From positions 1,488,001-1,552,000 of the forward strand of contig NZ_CP157575.1 of the NCBI RefSeq assembly GCF_051628905.1: DNA of 64,000 bases. Reading direction: 5' to 3'. Positions 8,516 to 16,380 of this stretch are shown here, piece by piece (the first letter of the stretch is position 1; every line of letters begins with the position of its first letter). This DNA comes from Asaia sp037151935. Lineage in GTDB: Bacteria > Pseudomonadota > Alphaproteobacteria > Acetobacterales > Acetobacteraceae. Made by a program: the position numbers and the translations under genes. The notes below the pieces were generated by a model that was given only the letters and a program-made list of their open reading frames with translations, was not told the DNA's origin and made no database searches.

Positions 8516-8992
8516 ATGCGCTTTTTCAGCACGGTAACACAATCATGCAAGGCGCGAGCGCCAAAAACCTGCCGCGAGCCCGGAACGGAAGAGAGCGGTT
8601 TTACCCTGCTCGAATTGCTGGTTGTGATTGCCATTCTCGGCCTTCTGATCGGACTCGTCGCCCCTGCGGCCCTGCGCCAGCTTGGCGGCGCGCGTAATTC
8701 GGTCGCCCATCAATCCATCCAGCGTCTAGGCGAGGTTCTCGATCTCTATCGCCTCGACATGGGTAATTATCCCAGTTCGGAGGAAGGACTGCACGCTCTG
8801 ATCGAACGCCCTCAAGGCGCCGAAAACTGGAACGGCCCTTACCTGAAGGATGGCGCAGAGCCCAAAGACCCGTGGCACCATCCCTATCTCTACGCTGCCC
8901 CCTCAGAGCGACCGGGCCATGAATACGATCTGTGCTCCGGAGGAGCGAAGAACGTCACAAACGATCGCGCCGCCATGATCTGCAATCCGTGA
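8516..8992 (+). CDS. gspG: Type II secretion major pseudopilin GspG
   Basis: GspG polymerises into the pseudopilus that pushes substrates through the secretin. The prepilin peptidase site is at Gly28/Phe29 (ESG-FTLLELLVV), with Glu at +5 of the mature protein. The mature part keeps the GspG features MGNYPSSEEGLHALIERP and DPWHHPYLY. The leader of 28 residues is long for this class; no alternative start codon lies nearer the cleavage site, so the length may be real. It opens the type II operon and is divergent from the transglycosylase gene. In G. diazotrophicus the equivalent gene (lsdG) is needed for levansucrase secretion. Confidence 0.95.
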   Translation: MRFFSTVTQSCKARAPKTCREPGTEESGFTLLELLVVIAILGLLIGLVAPAALRQLGGARNSVAHQSIQRLGEVLDLYRLDMGNYPSSEEGLHALIERPQGAENWNGPYLKDGAEPKDPWHHPYLYAAPSERPGHEYDLCSGGAKNVTNDRAAMICNP

Positions 8993-9000
8993 GGTGCGCC

Positions 9001-9780
9001 ATGATGGCCTTTCCGCCCACCACAACAGCCCTCGTTATTGCTTCCCCCTTTATAGGGTCGTTTCTCGGCGTACTGGCCTGGCGGCTGCCAGAGGGCCGCT
9101 CGCCGTTTTTCAACCGGTCCCGGTGTCCGTTCTGCAACAACGCGCTGAGGGCTGTCGAACTCATACCGCTTGTCAGCTACATCGTGCAGAAAGGCAGGTG
9201 TCGGCGGTGTAAGGCGCCGATCGACAAATTTCATCCCCTGATGGAAGTCGCAGCCCTGCTCGTTGCGGGAAGTGCCGATCTGGCAACGCATTTCGACCCG
9301 GTAGGTGACGACCCGGCGCGGATCATGGCTCAGGGATGCCTTTTCGGCTGGGTGCTGCTCTTGCTGGCGGCCATCGATCTGCGCAGCCACACCCTGCCCG
9401 ATTATCTGACCCAGCCTCTTCTCGGTGTCGGTCTTCTCTTCGCAGCCCTTCAGGGCAGAACGAATTTCCATGTTCACACACTCACTGCCCTGCTCTCATG
9501 GCTCGCCTTCGAAGGGGTGGCGACGCTTTATCGCGCCCTGCGTCATCGCGAGGGGCTTGGGGGGGGCGATGCGAAGCTGATCGCCGCTGGCGGCGGTTGG
9601 CTGGGCCCTCTTCTCTTGCCTGAGATCGTCTGTTCTGCCGCGATCATGACTCTCATCGCCGCCGCTATCAGCACGCGAGGCAAGCTGAAAGGCGCCATGA
9701 GAATCCCTCTTGGCCCTGGCCTCTCTCTCGCTCTCTGGGGTGGCTGGCTGATCGAAACCTCGGGCCTCGCCTATGCCTGA
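9001..9780 (+). CDS. gspO: Prepilin peptidase GspO
   Basis: This membrane aspartic peptidase cleaves and N-methylates the pseudopilins of the operon. The 259-residue protein has the four-cysteine cytoplasmic motif C42-x2-C45 and C67-x2-C70. Probable catalytic aspartates are Asp126 in AIDLRSHTLPD and Asp190 in GGGDAK, the usual pair. Several hydrophobic helices follow. The ATG at 9001 is preceded by GAGGTG; the next ATG at 9004 is also possible. It overlaps gspE by 8 bases. Having the peptidase within the gsp operon suggests a self-contained system. Confidence 0.94.
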   Translation: MMAFPPTTTALVIASPFIGSFLGVLAWRLPEGRSPFFNRSRCPFCNNALRAVELIPLVSYIVQKGRCRRCKAPIDKFHPLMEVAALLVAGSADLATHFDPVGDDPARIMAQGCLFGWVLLLLAAIDLRSHTLPDYLTQPLLGVGLLFAALQGRTNFHVHTLTALLSWLAFEGVATLYRALRHREGLGGGDAKLIAAGGGWLGPLLLPEIVCSAAIMTLIAAAISTRGKLKGAMRIPLGPGLSLALWGGWLIETSGLAYA

Positions 9781-11458
9781 ACAGGCACTCAATGCCCTCT
9801 CTGCTCTGCTCGTCGAAACCGGACGCTGCGACCGCCGCGCCATAGACCGTGCAGAACGCGCGGCCGAACAGAATGGCGGACGGCTGGACCAGATCCTGCT
9901 TCAGCTCGGTCTCGTCTCCGAAGTCCTTATGGCGGCAAGCTATGCCGAGCTACTGGCCCTGCCACAGGTTTCTGCCGTACATTATCCGTCAGAGCCCGTA
10001 TTGCCCGAGGCTCTTTCGCCGCGTTTTCTGCGCGACGCACATGTTGTGCCGTTGGCCGTTGAAGGCTCTACGCTGCGCCTTGCAATGCGCGATCCGCTCG
10101 ACAGCTTCACCCCCGAAGCGCTCGGGGCCGCGACCGGCCTGACCATCGCCCCCCATGTCGCCCTGCCGCTCGAACTCGAAGCGGCACTGGATCGGCTTTA
10201 TCCCAAAGAGACGCCCGGGCCTGCCAGCGACACGACCGATGAGGCCCCGCTCGAAGACGATGCAGAACGGCTGAAAGATCTTGCCTCCGAGGCGCCAGTC
10301 ATACGCCTCGTCAACCAGATCATCAGCCGCGCCGTCGAGACGCGCGCATCCGATATCCATATCGAGCCATTCGAAGACAGGCTGCGCGTGCGCTATCGCT
10401 ATGACGGCGTTCTTCATGAGGTCGAGACGCTCTCGGCGCAGCTCATTCCGGCCATTCTCTCACGCGTCAAGATTATGGCGCGGCTCGACATCGCCGAGCG
10501 GCGCCTGCCCCAGGATGGACGCATCAAGCTCGCCGTACGTGGCCATGAAATCGATTTTCGTGTCTCGACCATACCCTCGCTTCACGGCGAGACGCTCGTG
10601 CTGCGCGTGCTCGACCGCTCCAGCGTGCGCTTCGACTATGCGACGCTCGGTCTTGCTGACAATCTCGTCGCCAGATTGCGTGACCTGCTGGCGCTGCCCA
10701 ATGGTATCGTGCTGGTCACCGGCCCCACCGGCTCGGGTAAAACCACGACGCTCTATACCGGGCTGACAGACCTCAACGCCGTCACCCGCAAGCTGGTCAC
10801 GATCGAGGATCCGATCGAATATCAGCTTGCGGGCATCAATCAGGTGCAGGTCAAACCCCAGATCGGGCTCAGCTTTGCAGCGCTGCTACGCTCCATCCTG
10901 CGTCAGGACCCCGATGTGATCATGCTGGGCGAAATACGCGATAACGAGACGGCCCAGATTGCGGTCCAGGCCGCGCTGACCGGTCATCTGGTCCTGTCCA
11001 CGCTGCACACGAACTCTGCCTCCGCCGCCGTAATCCGGCTGCGCGATATGGGGGTGGAAGATTATCTTATGACCGCCGTACTGCGCGGTGTTCTGGCACA
11101 GCGTCTGGTCAGAAGGCTCTGCCCGCATTGCAAGACAAGCTACACGCCGCCTGAAGCATTGATCGACCGGCTGGGCCTGAACGACCTCACGAATGGCGCA
11201 TCCGTTACGCTGTATCAGGCGACGGGCTGCCCGCATTGCCGACAGACGGGCTATCTGGGTCGCCTTGCCATTGCGGAGTTGCTCGAACCCGATGAAACCA
11301 TCGAGAAGCTGATTTTCGAGCGCGCCGACCATCTGGCCATCGAACGCGCCGCCATCGCTGCCGGAATGGAACCGCTTTTCACGGCAGGCCTGAGGGCCGC
11401 TCTGGCAGGGGAGACCACGATAGAAGACGTGACGCGCAGCGTCCGCGCCACGGTCTGA
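9773..11458 (+). CDS. gspE: Type II secretion ATPase GspE
   Basis: GspE is the cytoplasmic hexameric ATPase powering pseudopilus assembly. The 561-residue protein has an N-terminal T2SSE domain, Walker A GPTGSGKT at residues 317-324, an Asp-box region around IEDPIEYQ, Walker B region DPDVIMLGEIRD, and a zinc-binding four-cysteine element (CPHC ... CPHC) near residues 452-485. Length and domain order are standard. It overlaps gspO and is followed 4 bases later by gspF. Confidence 0.97.
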   Translation: MPEQALNALSALLVETGRCDRRAIDRAERAAEQNGGRLDQILLQLGLVSEVLMAASYAELLALPQVSAVHYPSEPVLPEALSPRFLRDAHVVPLAVEGSTLRLAMRDPLDSFTPEALGAATGLTIAPHVALPLELEAALDRLYPKETPGPASDTTDEAPLEDDAERLKDLASEAPVIRLVNQIISRAVETRASDIHIEPFEDRLRVRYRYDGVLHEVETLSAQLIPAILSRVKIMARLDIAERRLPQDGRIKLAVRGHEIDFRVSTIPSLHGETLVLRVLDRSSVRFDYATLGLADNLVARLRDLLALPNGIVLVTGPTGSGKTTTLYTGLTDLNAVTRKLVTIEDPIEYQLAGINQVQVKPQIGLSFAALLRSILRQDPDVIMLGEIRDNETAQIAVQAALTGHLVLSTLHTNSASAAVIRLRDMGVEDYLMTAVLRGVLAQRLVRRLCPHCKTSYTPPEALIDRLGLNDLTNGASVTLYQATGCPHCRQTGYLGRLAIAELLEPDETIEKLIFERADHLAIERAAIAAGMEPLFTAGLRAALAGETTIEDVTRSVRATV

Positions 11459-11462
11459 GCGC

Positions 11463-12689
11463 GTGGCGACCTACGCCTATAAAGCCATAGATGCCCAGGG
11501 CGCGCTGCTGAGCGGATCGCTCGACGCCCAGAACGAGGCCGAAGCGGTTGCCGCCCTGCGTCGCCTTGGGCACATCCCCGTCACGCTCGGCCCGTCGCGT
11601 CCCGGGGGGCTGAACCAGACGCTCTCCGGCTTGTCATTTTCTTTCTCGCGACGCGACCTGACGCGCAGCGAACTGTCCAACCTCACGCGCGAGCTCGCCG
11701 TGATGCTGGGCGCCGGACAGGATATCGACCGAGCCCTGCGTTTTCTGATCGAAACCGCGCAGGGCTCCCGCCCAAAGGCGGTTCTGAACGCCGTTCGAGA
11801 CCGGCTGCGCGACGGGCGGGCCCTGCATCTGGCGATGGGCGCTGCGCCGAAAAGCTTTCCGAGGCTCTATCTCGGCATGGTACGCGCGGCCGAAGCCACG
11901 GGCGATCTGGCGCCCACCATGGAGCGCCTCGCCACGCTGCTCGAACGCGAACGCGCTCTGGCGAGCACCGTGCAATCGGCCATGATCTATCCGGCCATTC
12001 TCAGCCTTGCCGCCATCGGTTCGGTCACGCTGTTGCTGACGAAAGTCCTGCCGCAATTCACGCCGCTCTTTGCACAGAATGGCGTCGCCCTGCCTGCCTC
12101 TACGCGCTTGCTGACCGAAACGGGCGCATTGATCGGCCATTATGGCGTGTTCGGCCTGATCGGCATCGGGATTATGGCGCTTGTTGCGCGCTTTCTTCTC
12201 GCCCGGCCCGATATAAGGAGCGTGGTCGATCGCCTGATTTTGCGCCTGCCCGGAATCGGCGCGCTGAGTCGTGAAATTCTGGCGGCCCGCCTGGCACGTA
12301 TTCTGGGCACGCTTTTGGTCAATGGCGTGCCGCTTCTGGCCGCGCTGGATATCGTGCGCGAGGCTTTGGGCAACCGGGCGGCGATTGCGGCCGTCGATGC
12401 TGCAACAGACAGCGCCAAGCAGGGGGCAGGACTTTCGGGCACGCTCGACCGGGCCGGGCTCTTCCCGCGTCGGCTGATCCATTTGCTGCAACTTGGCGAG
12501 GAAACGGCACAGCTCGGCCCCATGGCGCTGCGTGCCGCCGATATCCATGAGGAACAGGCCCGTATCGCCATACAGCGCCTTGTGGCCATTCTCGTACCGG
12601 CCATCACCATCGTGATGGGGTTGATGGTGGCCGGTATCGTCTCTTCGCTGCTTCTTGCCATGCTGAGTCTGAACGATCTTGCGCAGTAA
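11463..12689 (+). CDS. gspF: Type II secretion inner-membrane platform protein GspF
   Basis: GspF is the polytopic platform protein that couples GspE to the pseudopilus. The 408-residue protein starts with ATYAYKAIDAQG, typical of GspF, from a GTG codon. It has two T2SSF repeats (about residues 70-195 and 275-395) with hydrophobic segments near 170-190, 220-240 and 375-400. Length is normal. It overlaps gspH by 11 bases. Confidence 0.95.
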   Translation: MATYAYKAIDAQGALLSGSLDAQNEAEAVAALRRLGHIPVTLGPSRPGGLNQTLSGLSFSFSRRDLTRSELSNLTRELAVMLGAGQDIDRALRFLIETAQGSRPKAVLNAVRDRLRDGRALHLAMGAAPKSFPRLYLGMVRAAEATGDLAPTMERLATLLERERALASTVQSAMIYPAILSLAAIGSVTLLLTKVLPQFTPLFAQNGVALPASTRLLTETGALIGHYGVFGLIGIGIMALVARFLLARPDIRSVVDRLILRLPGIGALSREILAARLARILGTLLVNGVPLLAALDIVREALGNRAAIAAVDAATDSAKQGAGLSGTLDRAGLFPRRLIHLLQLGEETAQLGPMALRAADIHEEQARIAIQRLVAILVPAITIVMGLMVAGIVSSLLLAMLSLNDLAQ

Positions 12690-13101
12690 AGGCCGCGCCG
12701 AAAGCGGCTTCACCCTTCTCGAAATGCTGGTCGTGCTCGCCATCATGGGGGCACTCGGGGCGATGCTCGTCGCACGCGGTCCTTCCCATTCCGCCCGTCT
12801 CGAACTGCGCGGCGCGGCGCGCGAACTCGCTGCCGGTCTGCGCGAAGCGCATATACGCGCCCGTTATTCCGGCAAGGCACAGATCTTTTTCATCGACCCG
12901 GCGCGGCAAAGCTACGGTACCGTCGGTGCTGTACCGCATGGCCTGCCGAAAATCGGGTTTCTGCCCGTCACCCCCAGCCGCTTTGTCTTTTACCCCGATG
13001 GCAGCGCTGCCGGTCCGGTCGTAACGCTTGTCAGCGGTCCGAGCCGTATCACCCTTGGCGTCAACTGGCTGACCGGCGCCGTGGAGGCCCGCGGCGGATG
13101 A
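12679..13101 (+). CDS. gspH: Minor pseudopilin GspH
   Basis: A 140-residue prepilin-like protein, cleavage site Gly10/Phe11 in ESG-FTLLEMLVVLAIMG, with Glu at +5. The rest fits a GspH-type minor pseudopilin: a first helix with arginines, then FFIDPARQSYGT and FYPDGSAAG strands. The start is a TTG inside the end of gspF; no ATG is available upstream of the cleavage site. It probably sits near the tip of the pseudopilus. Confidence 0.88.
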   Translation: MRSKGRAESGFTLLEMLVVLAIMGALGAMLVARGPSHSARLELRGAARELAAGLREAHIRARYSGKAQIFFIDPARQSYGTVGAVPHGLPKIGFLPVTPSRFVFYPDGSAAGPVVTLVSGPSRITLGVNWLTGAVEARGG

Positions 13102-13508
13102 AACAGCACATGAGGCAGAAACTGGATCACGAGGCAGGATTTACGCTGATCGAGGTGCTGATCGCCTTCATCATCGTCATGCTTTCTCTCGGCGTGCTCT
13201 ATCGCGGCATGCTCGACGGGGTGGGCGCCACCCATCTGGCGAATGCCACTCACGAAGCGCTGTCGCGCGCGCAATCGCATATGGCGGCCATAGGCCATGG
13301 CATGCGCCTTGGCGCCTATGTGCAGAGCGGCGATGATGGCAGTGGCTTCCATTGGCGGGTTGTGATGACCCCCCAGCAGAGCGCTGCCAGCAGGGTGCTC
13401 TATCATGTTGCCGTGACGGAATCCTGGCCCGACCCGATGACCGCCTCGGGGCGCCGGGCGCTTACCCTCACCACGCTCCGCCTCGGCCCCCCGGAGACGC
13501 CGCCATGA
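13098..13508 (+). CDS. gspI: Minor pseudopilin GspI
   Basis: A 136-residue minor pseudopilin with cleavage site Gly14/Phe15 in EAG-FTLIEVLIAFII. GspI starts the tip complex with GspJ and GspK. The start overlaps the gspH stop by 4 bases (ATGA) and its own end overlaps gspJ the same way. Size and position between gspH and gspJ support the call. Confidence 0.9.
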   Translation: MKQHMRQKLDHEAGFTLIEVLIAFIIVMLSLGVLYRGMLDGVGATHLANATHEALSRAQSHMAAIGHGMRLGAYVQSGDDGSGFHWRVVMTPQQSAASRVLYHVAVTESWPDPMTASGRRALTLTTLRLGPPETPP

Positions 13509-14092
13509 GCGGGGGCCGACAGAAAGAAGCGGGTTTCACCCTGCTCGAAATGCTGCTCGCTCTAGTCGTATTCTCGATCGTGATGCTGGTGCTGCGTCAG
13601 GGTTTCGATGCCGCCACACGCGTGTTCGAGAAACAGCGCACAACTCTCTCTGCGCAAGGCGATCTGGGAGCGATCGATCGCTTTCTGCGCCAGACGATTG
13701 CCACTGCCGATCCGGGTGCGGGACAGGACGGGCCGCTTTTTGTCGGCAGGCCGCATGGGCTGGTTCTGCGTGGGCCTGCGCCTCATGCCCTCGACGACCG
13801 CCCCGAGGCACGCGCCGATATGCGACTCTCTGTTGATGAAGCGCACCGGCTTGTGCTGATCTGGACACCTCACCGACACGTGATCGAACCTGCCCCACCG
13901 CCCCGAACCCGCCTTCTTCTCGAAGGTCTCACCGCACTCGATTGCAGCTATTATTCAGACGGACACTGGAACACGACATGGTACGGCAACAAACTGCCCC
14001 AGCTTGTGCGGCTGCGCCTGATTTTCGCGAAAAGAGACCCCCGTCACTGGCCCGATATCGTCGTCGCTCCCCTGCTCGACCCCATGCCATGA
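13505..14092 (+). CDS. gspJ: Minor pseudopilin GspJ
   Basis: A 195-residue minor pseudopilin; cleavage site Gly10/Phe11 in EAG-FTLLEMLLALVVFSI. The C-terminal part, with LDCSYYSDGHW and LPQLVRLRL, matches the GspJ fold. The ATG at 13505 overlaps the gspI stop; longer in-frame extensions lie entirely within gspI and are not credible. Confidence 0.9.
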   Translation: MSGGRQKEAGFTLLEMLLALVVFSIVMLVLRQGFDAATRVFEKQRTTLSAQGDLGAIDRFLRQTIATADPGAGQDGPLFVGRPHGLVLRGPAPHALDDRPEARADMRLSVDEAHRLVLIWTPHRHVIEPAPPPRTRLLLEGLTALDCSYYSDGHWNTTWYGNKLPQLVRLRLIFAKRDPRHWPDIVVAPLLDPMP

Positions 14093-14111
14093 GGGCGGAG
14101 ACGGGCCCCTC

Positions 14112-15233
14112 ATGACGCTTCGCCTGTTTCTGCTCTGGTGGGGGCGGCAGCTTTTCTCCCTGATCCCGCAACGGCTCAGGGAAGGCCGCTTCATGCCGGC
14201 CAGACCCGTTCTGTTTGCCCTGCCGCAAGAGACCCATCTCGATCTGACCCTGTCCTTTCGCGATCGGACAACGGCGCTCGGCAGGCTGGGCCTCTCCGAT
14301 CATGAAGACAGCGAAACACGGTCACGCTGCCAGAGCGCGCTGAAAAAGACCTCGCGCCCGGCACGGCTGATTCTGGTCCTGCCTGATACGCAGATTATGC
14401 AGCGCAGCGTAACCCTGCCTCTGGCAGCCGAAAACGACCTGCGAACCGTGCTGGGTTTCGAGATGGACCGCCTCACCCCTTTCCCTGCGGAGACGCTTTT
14501 CTGGGGCCACGCCGTGACGCAACGCGATCCGGCCCAGAGGACCGTCAAGCTCAGCCTCTCCCTCGCGAGGCGAGCCGTCGTCGAGCCGCTTCTGGCGCCA
14601 CTCTCGGCGCTGGGCCGCACGCCCGATACGCTTGAAAATGCCAGCGGCACAAAGCGCATCGCGCTCTCGCCACGGCGAGGCGCACAACGTTTCGGTCTGT
14701 CGGACCCGCGCCGTCTGGCCGGGGCGAGCGCCGCTCTGATGGTGGTCGCGCTTATCGGCCTGGCCTTCTGGCAGCAATCGCTGCGTCTTGGCAGGCTCGA
14801 AACCGAAATCGCCACGCTCCGCCCTGACGCTCTGCAAGCGAGCGCCCTGCGCCATCAGATCGAAGACCATCGGGCGGAAGCCGGAATCGTGCAGGGGGCG
14901 CATAAACGCTGGGGAGACCCGCTCGAAATTCTGTCGGCGCTGACCGACGCCCTATCGGACCGAACCTATCTCACCGATCTGAGCCTCAGACAGGGGCAGT
15001 TGCTGATCAGCGGTCAATCCATCGAACCAACAGCTCTTATCCAGACCCTGAGCCGCATGCCGCTTTTTCGTAATCCTGCCTTTATAGCCCCGGTGACGCA
15101 TCTCACGGGACAAAGCGCCAGCCAGTTTTCGCTCCGAATCGATATCGGCGCGGCGAAAGGCAGCACGCCCGGAAACGGTGCGCCCAGAAGCGATACGCCA
15201 AGAAATGACACATCGGGGGGCGACACGCCATGA
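14112..15233 (+). CDS. gspL: Type II secretion protein GspL (PilM/PilN-like)
   Basis: GspL links the GspE ATPase to the periplasmic part of the machine. The 373-residue protein has an N-terminal cytoplasmic actin-like/PilM-like part (VLPDTQIMQRSVTLPLAAENDLRTV), one transmembrane helix around residues 203-220, a short coiled region (LGRLETEIATL), and a periplasmic ferredoxin-like PilN part. An unusual low-complexity tail rich in Gly, Asp, Thr and Pro makes up roughly the last 25 residues. The final 4 bases overlap gspM. Sequence similarity in GspL proteins is low, so the call rests partly on position. Confidence 0.82.
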   Translation: MTLRLFLLWWGRQLFSLIPQRLREGRFMPARPVLFALPQETHLDLTLSFRDRTTALGRLGLSDHEDSETRSRCQSALKKTSRPARLILVLPDTQIMQRSVTLPLAAENDLRTVLGFEMDRLTPFPAETLFWGHAVTQRDPAQRTVKLSLSLARRAVVEPLLAPLSALGRTPDTLENASGTKRIALSPRRGAQRFGLSDPRRLAGASAALMVVALIGLAFWQQSLRLGRLETEIATLRPDALQASALRHQIEDHRAEAGIVQGAHKRWGDPLEILSALTDALSDRTYLTDLSLRQGQLLISGQSIEPTALIQTLSRMPLFRNPAFIAPVTHLTGQSASQFSLRIDIGAAKGSTPGNGAPRSDTPRNDTSGGDTP

Positions 15234-15823
15234 AGGTGTCGTCTTCCTCGCTTCCCGAGGGCCGTCGCGGGCAGATACTCGCCAGCGCTCTGCTCGTGAT
15301 GACGCTTATCCTGACCTGGAGCCTTGCGCTCGGCCCGATCCTCGACGTGTACGCCACCCGTGCGCATCGCATCGCTGCCGCAGAGCAAACGCTGGACCGC
15401 ATGCGCCATCTGCAGGAAATTCTACCGCATCTGCGCCTCTCTGCAGCGCGTCTCCCGCAGGGCGGCTCGCGTTTGATAGAGGGCAGCAGCGATGCCATTG
15501 CCGGTGCGAACCTCCAGGATCTGGTCCAGAAGATCGCCACCGATCAGGGCGCCGATCTCGGCAGCAGCGAGACTCTTCCTCCTGTCAAAGACGGGCATTA
15601 TCGGCGTGTCGGGCTGCATATCACGTTGACAGCGCCCTATGCGGTTCTGGTGCGTGTGCTGACGTCATTCGAAACCAGTGCCCCGGCCATGGTGAGCGAC
15701 GCGCTGCATCTGCATGCAGCCGAAAGCGAGGGCGCCGCGCCCGACAGCATGAGCTGCGATATGAGCGTTTTTGCCTATCGTCGTGAAACGAGCATCGCCT
15801 CGTCGAAAGGAGGCACCCCATGA
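15230..15823 (+). CDS. gspM: Type II secretion protein GspM
   Basis: The 197-residue protein has one transmembrane helix at about residues 17-36, a helical stretch (HRIAAAEQTLDRMRHLQEIL) and a small periplasmic domain, as in GspM of the short PilO-like type. GspM partners GspL in the inner-membrane platform. It is placed between gspL and the gspN-like gene with 4-base overlaps on both sides. Confidence 0.82.
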   Translation: MKVSSSSLPEGRRGQILASALLVMTLILTWSLALGPILDVYATRAHRIAAAEQTLDRMRHLQEILPHLRLSAARLPQGGSRLIEGSSDAIAGANLQDLVQKIATDQGADLGSSETLPPVKDGHYRRVGLHITLTAPYAVLVRVLTSFETSAPAMVSDALHLHAAESEGAAPDSMSCDMSVFAYRRETSIASSKGGTP

Positions 15824-16380
15824 TGGGCGTGCGTCGCCTCTGGCTGCTTTCCCCTCTCCTGGCCTCTCCTCTGCCGGTCGCCCTGCTCCCAGTCTCCCTG
15901 TTCCCAGTCTCCCTGGCAGCTCCTGCGCTTGCCGCGTCACAGAACCCGTTGACGGAGCCGCTCGCCAAGCAGGAGATCATACTGGCGCGCCCGCTTTTCA
16001 CCTCAACCAGGCGACCGCCCCCGAGCAATGCCATGGTGGCAGGCACGCCAAGGCTGTCTGCAATTATCGACGGGACCGGGCAGCAACGCGCTATTTTCAT
16101 GCTGCCCGGCCGCGAGCGCGGCGTCATCGTGCCGGTGAACGGCGTCATCGGCGCGTGGCAGGTGATCGGCATAGAACACGGTGCCGTGCGCATCAGGGAT
16201 GGGCATGGCGAGAGACTGTTACGCCCTGACCGTGAGCGGCCTGGCCCTGAGCCCATCGAGCCTGACGCTGCGGATCAGCTCCCCTTCGCCCCCGCATCGC
16301 AGGCTCCTCAACGCCCCGAGACCGATTTCGCACCGCCCGCCTCCTCTCTCGACAACGCTACACCAGGTATGCCCCAATGA
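15820..16380 (+). CDS. gspN: GspN/GspC-like periplasmic protein of the type II operon
   Basis: A 186-residue protein with an N-terminal hydrophobic signal or anchor (residues about 7-38). A short domain follows containing RPLFTSTRRPPP, then RLSAIIDG, GVIGAWQVIGIE and VRIRDGHGERLL; this is the pattern of the homology-region domain of GspC that contacts the secretin. No separate gspC is present, so this protein may take that part. The C-terminus is proline-rich and probably disordered. A 14-base direct repeat (15887-15900 and 15902-15915) has lengthened the hydrophobic segment by a PVSL unit. Confidence 0.72.
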   Translation: MMGVRRLWLLSPLLASPLPVALLPVSLFPVSLAAPALAASQNPLTEPLAKQEIILARPLFTSTRRPPPSNAMVAGTPRLSAIIDGTGQQRAIFMLPGRERGVIVPVNGVIGAWQVIGIEHGAVRIRDGHGERLLRPDRERPGPEPIEPDAADQLPFAPASQAPQRPETDFAPPASSLDNATPGMPQ

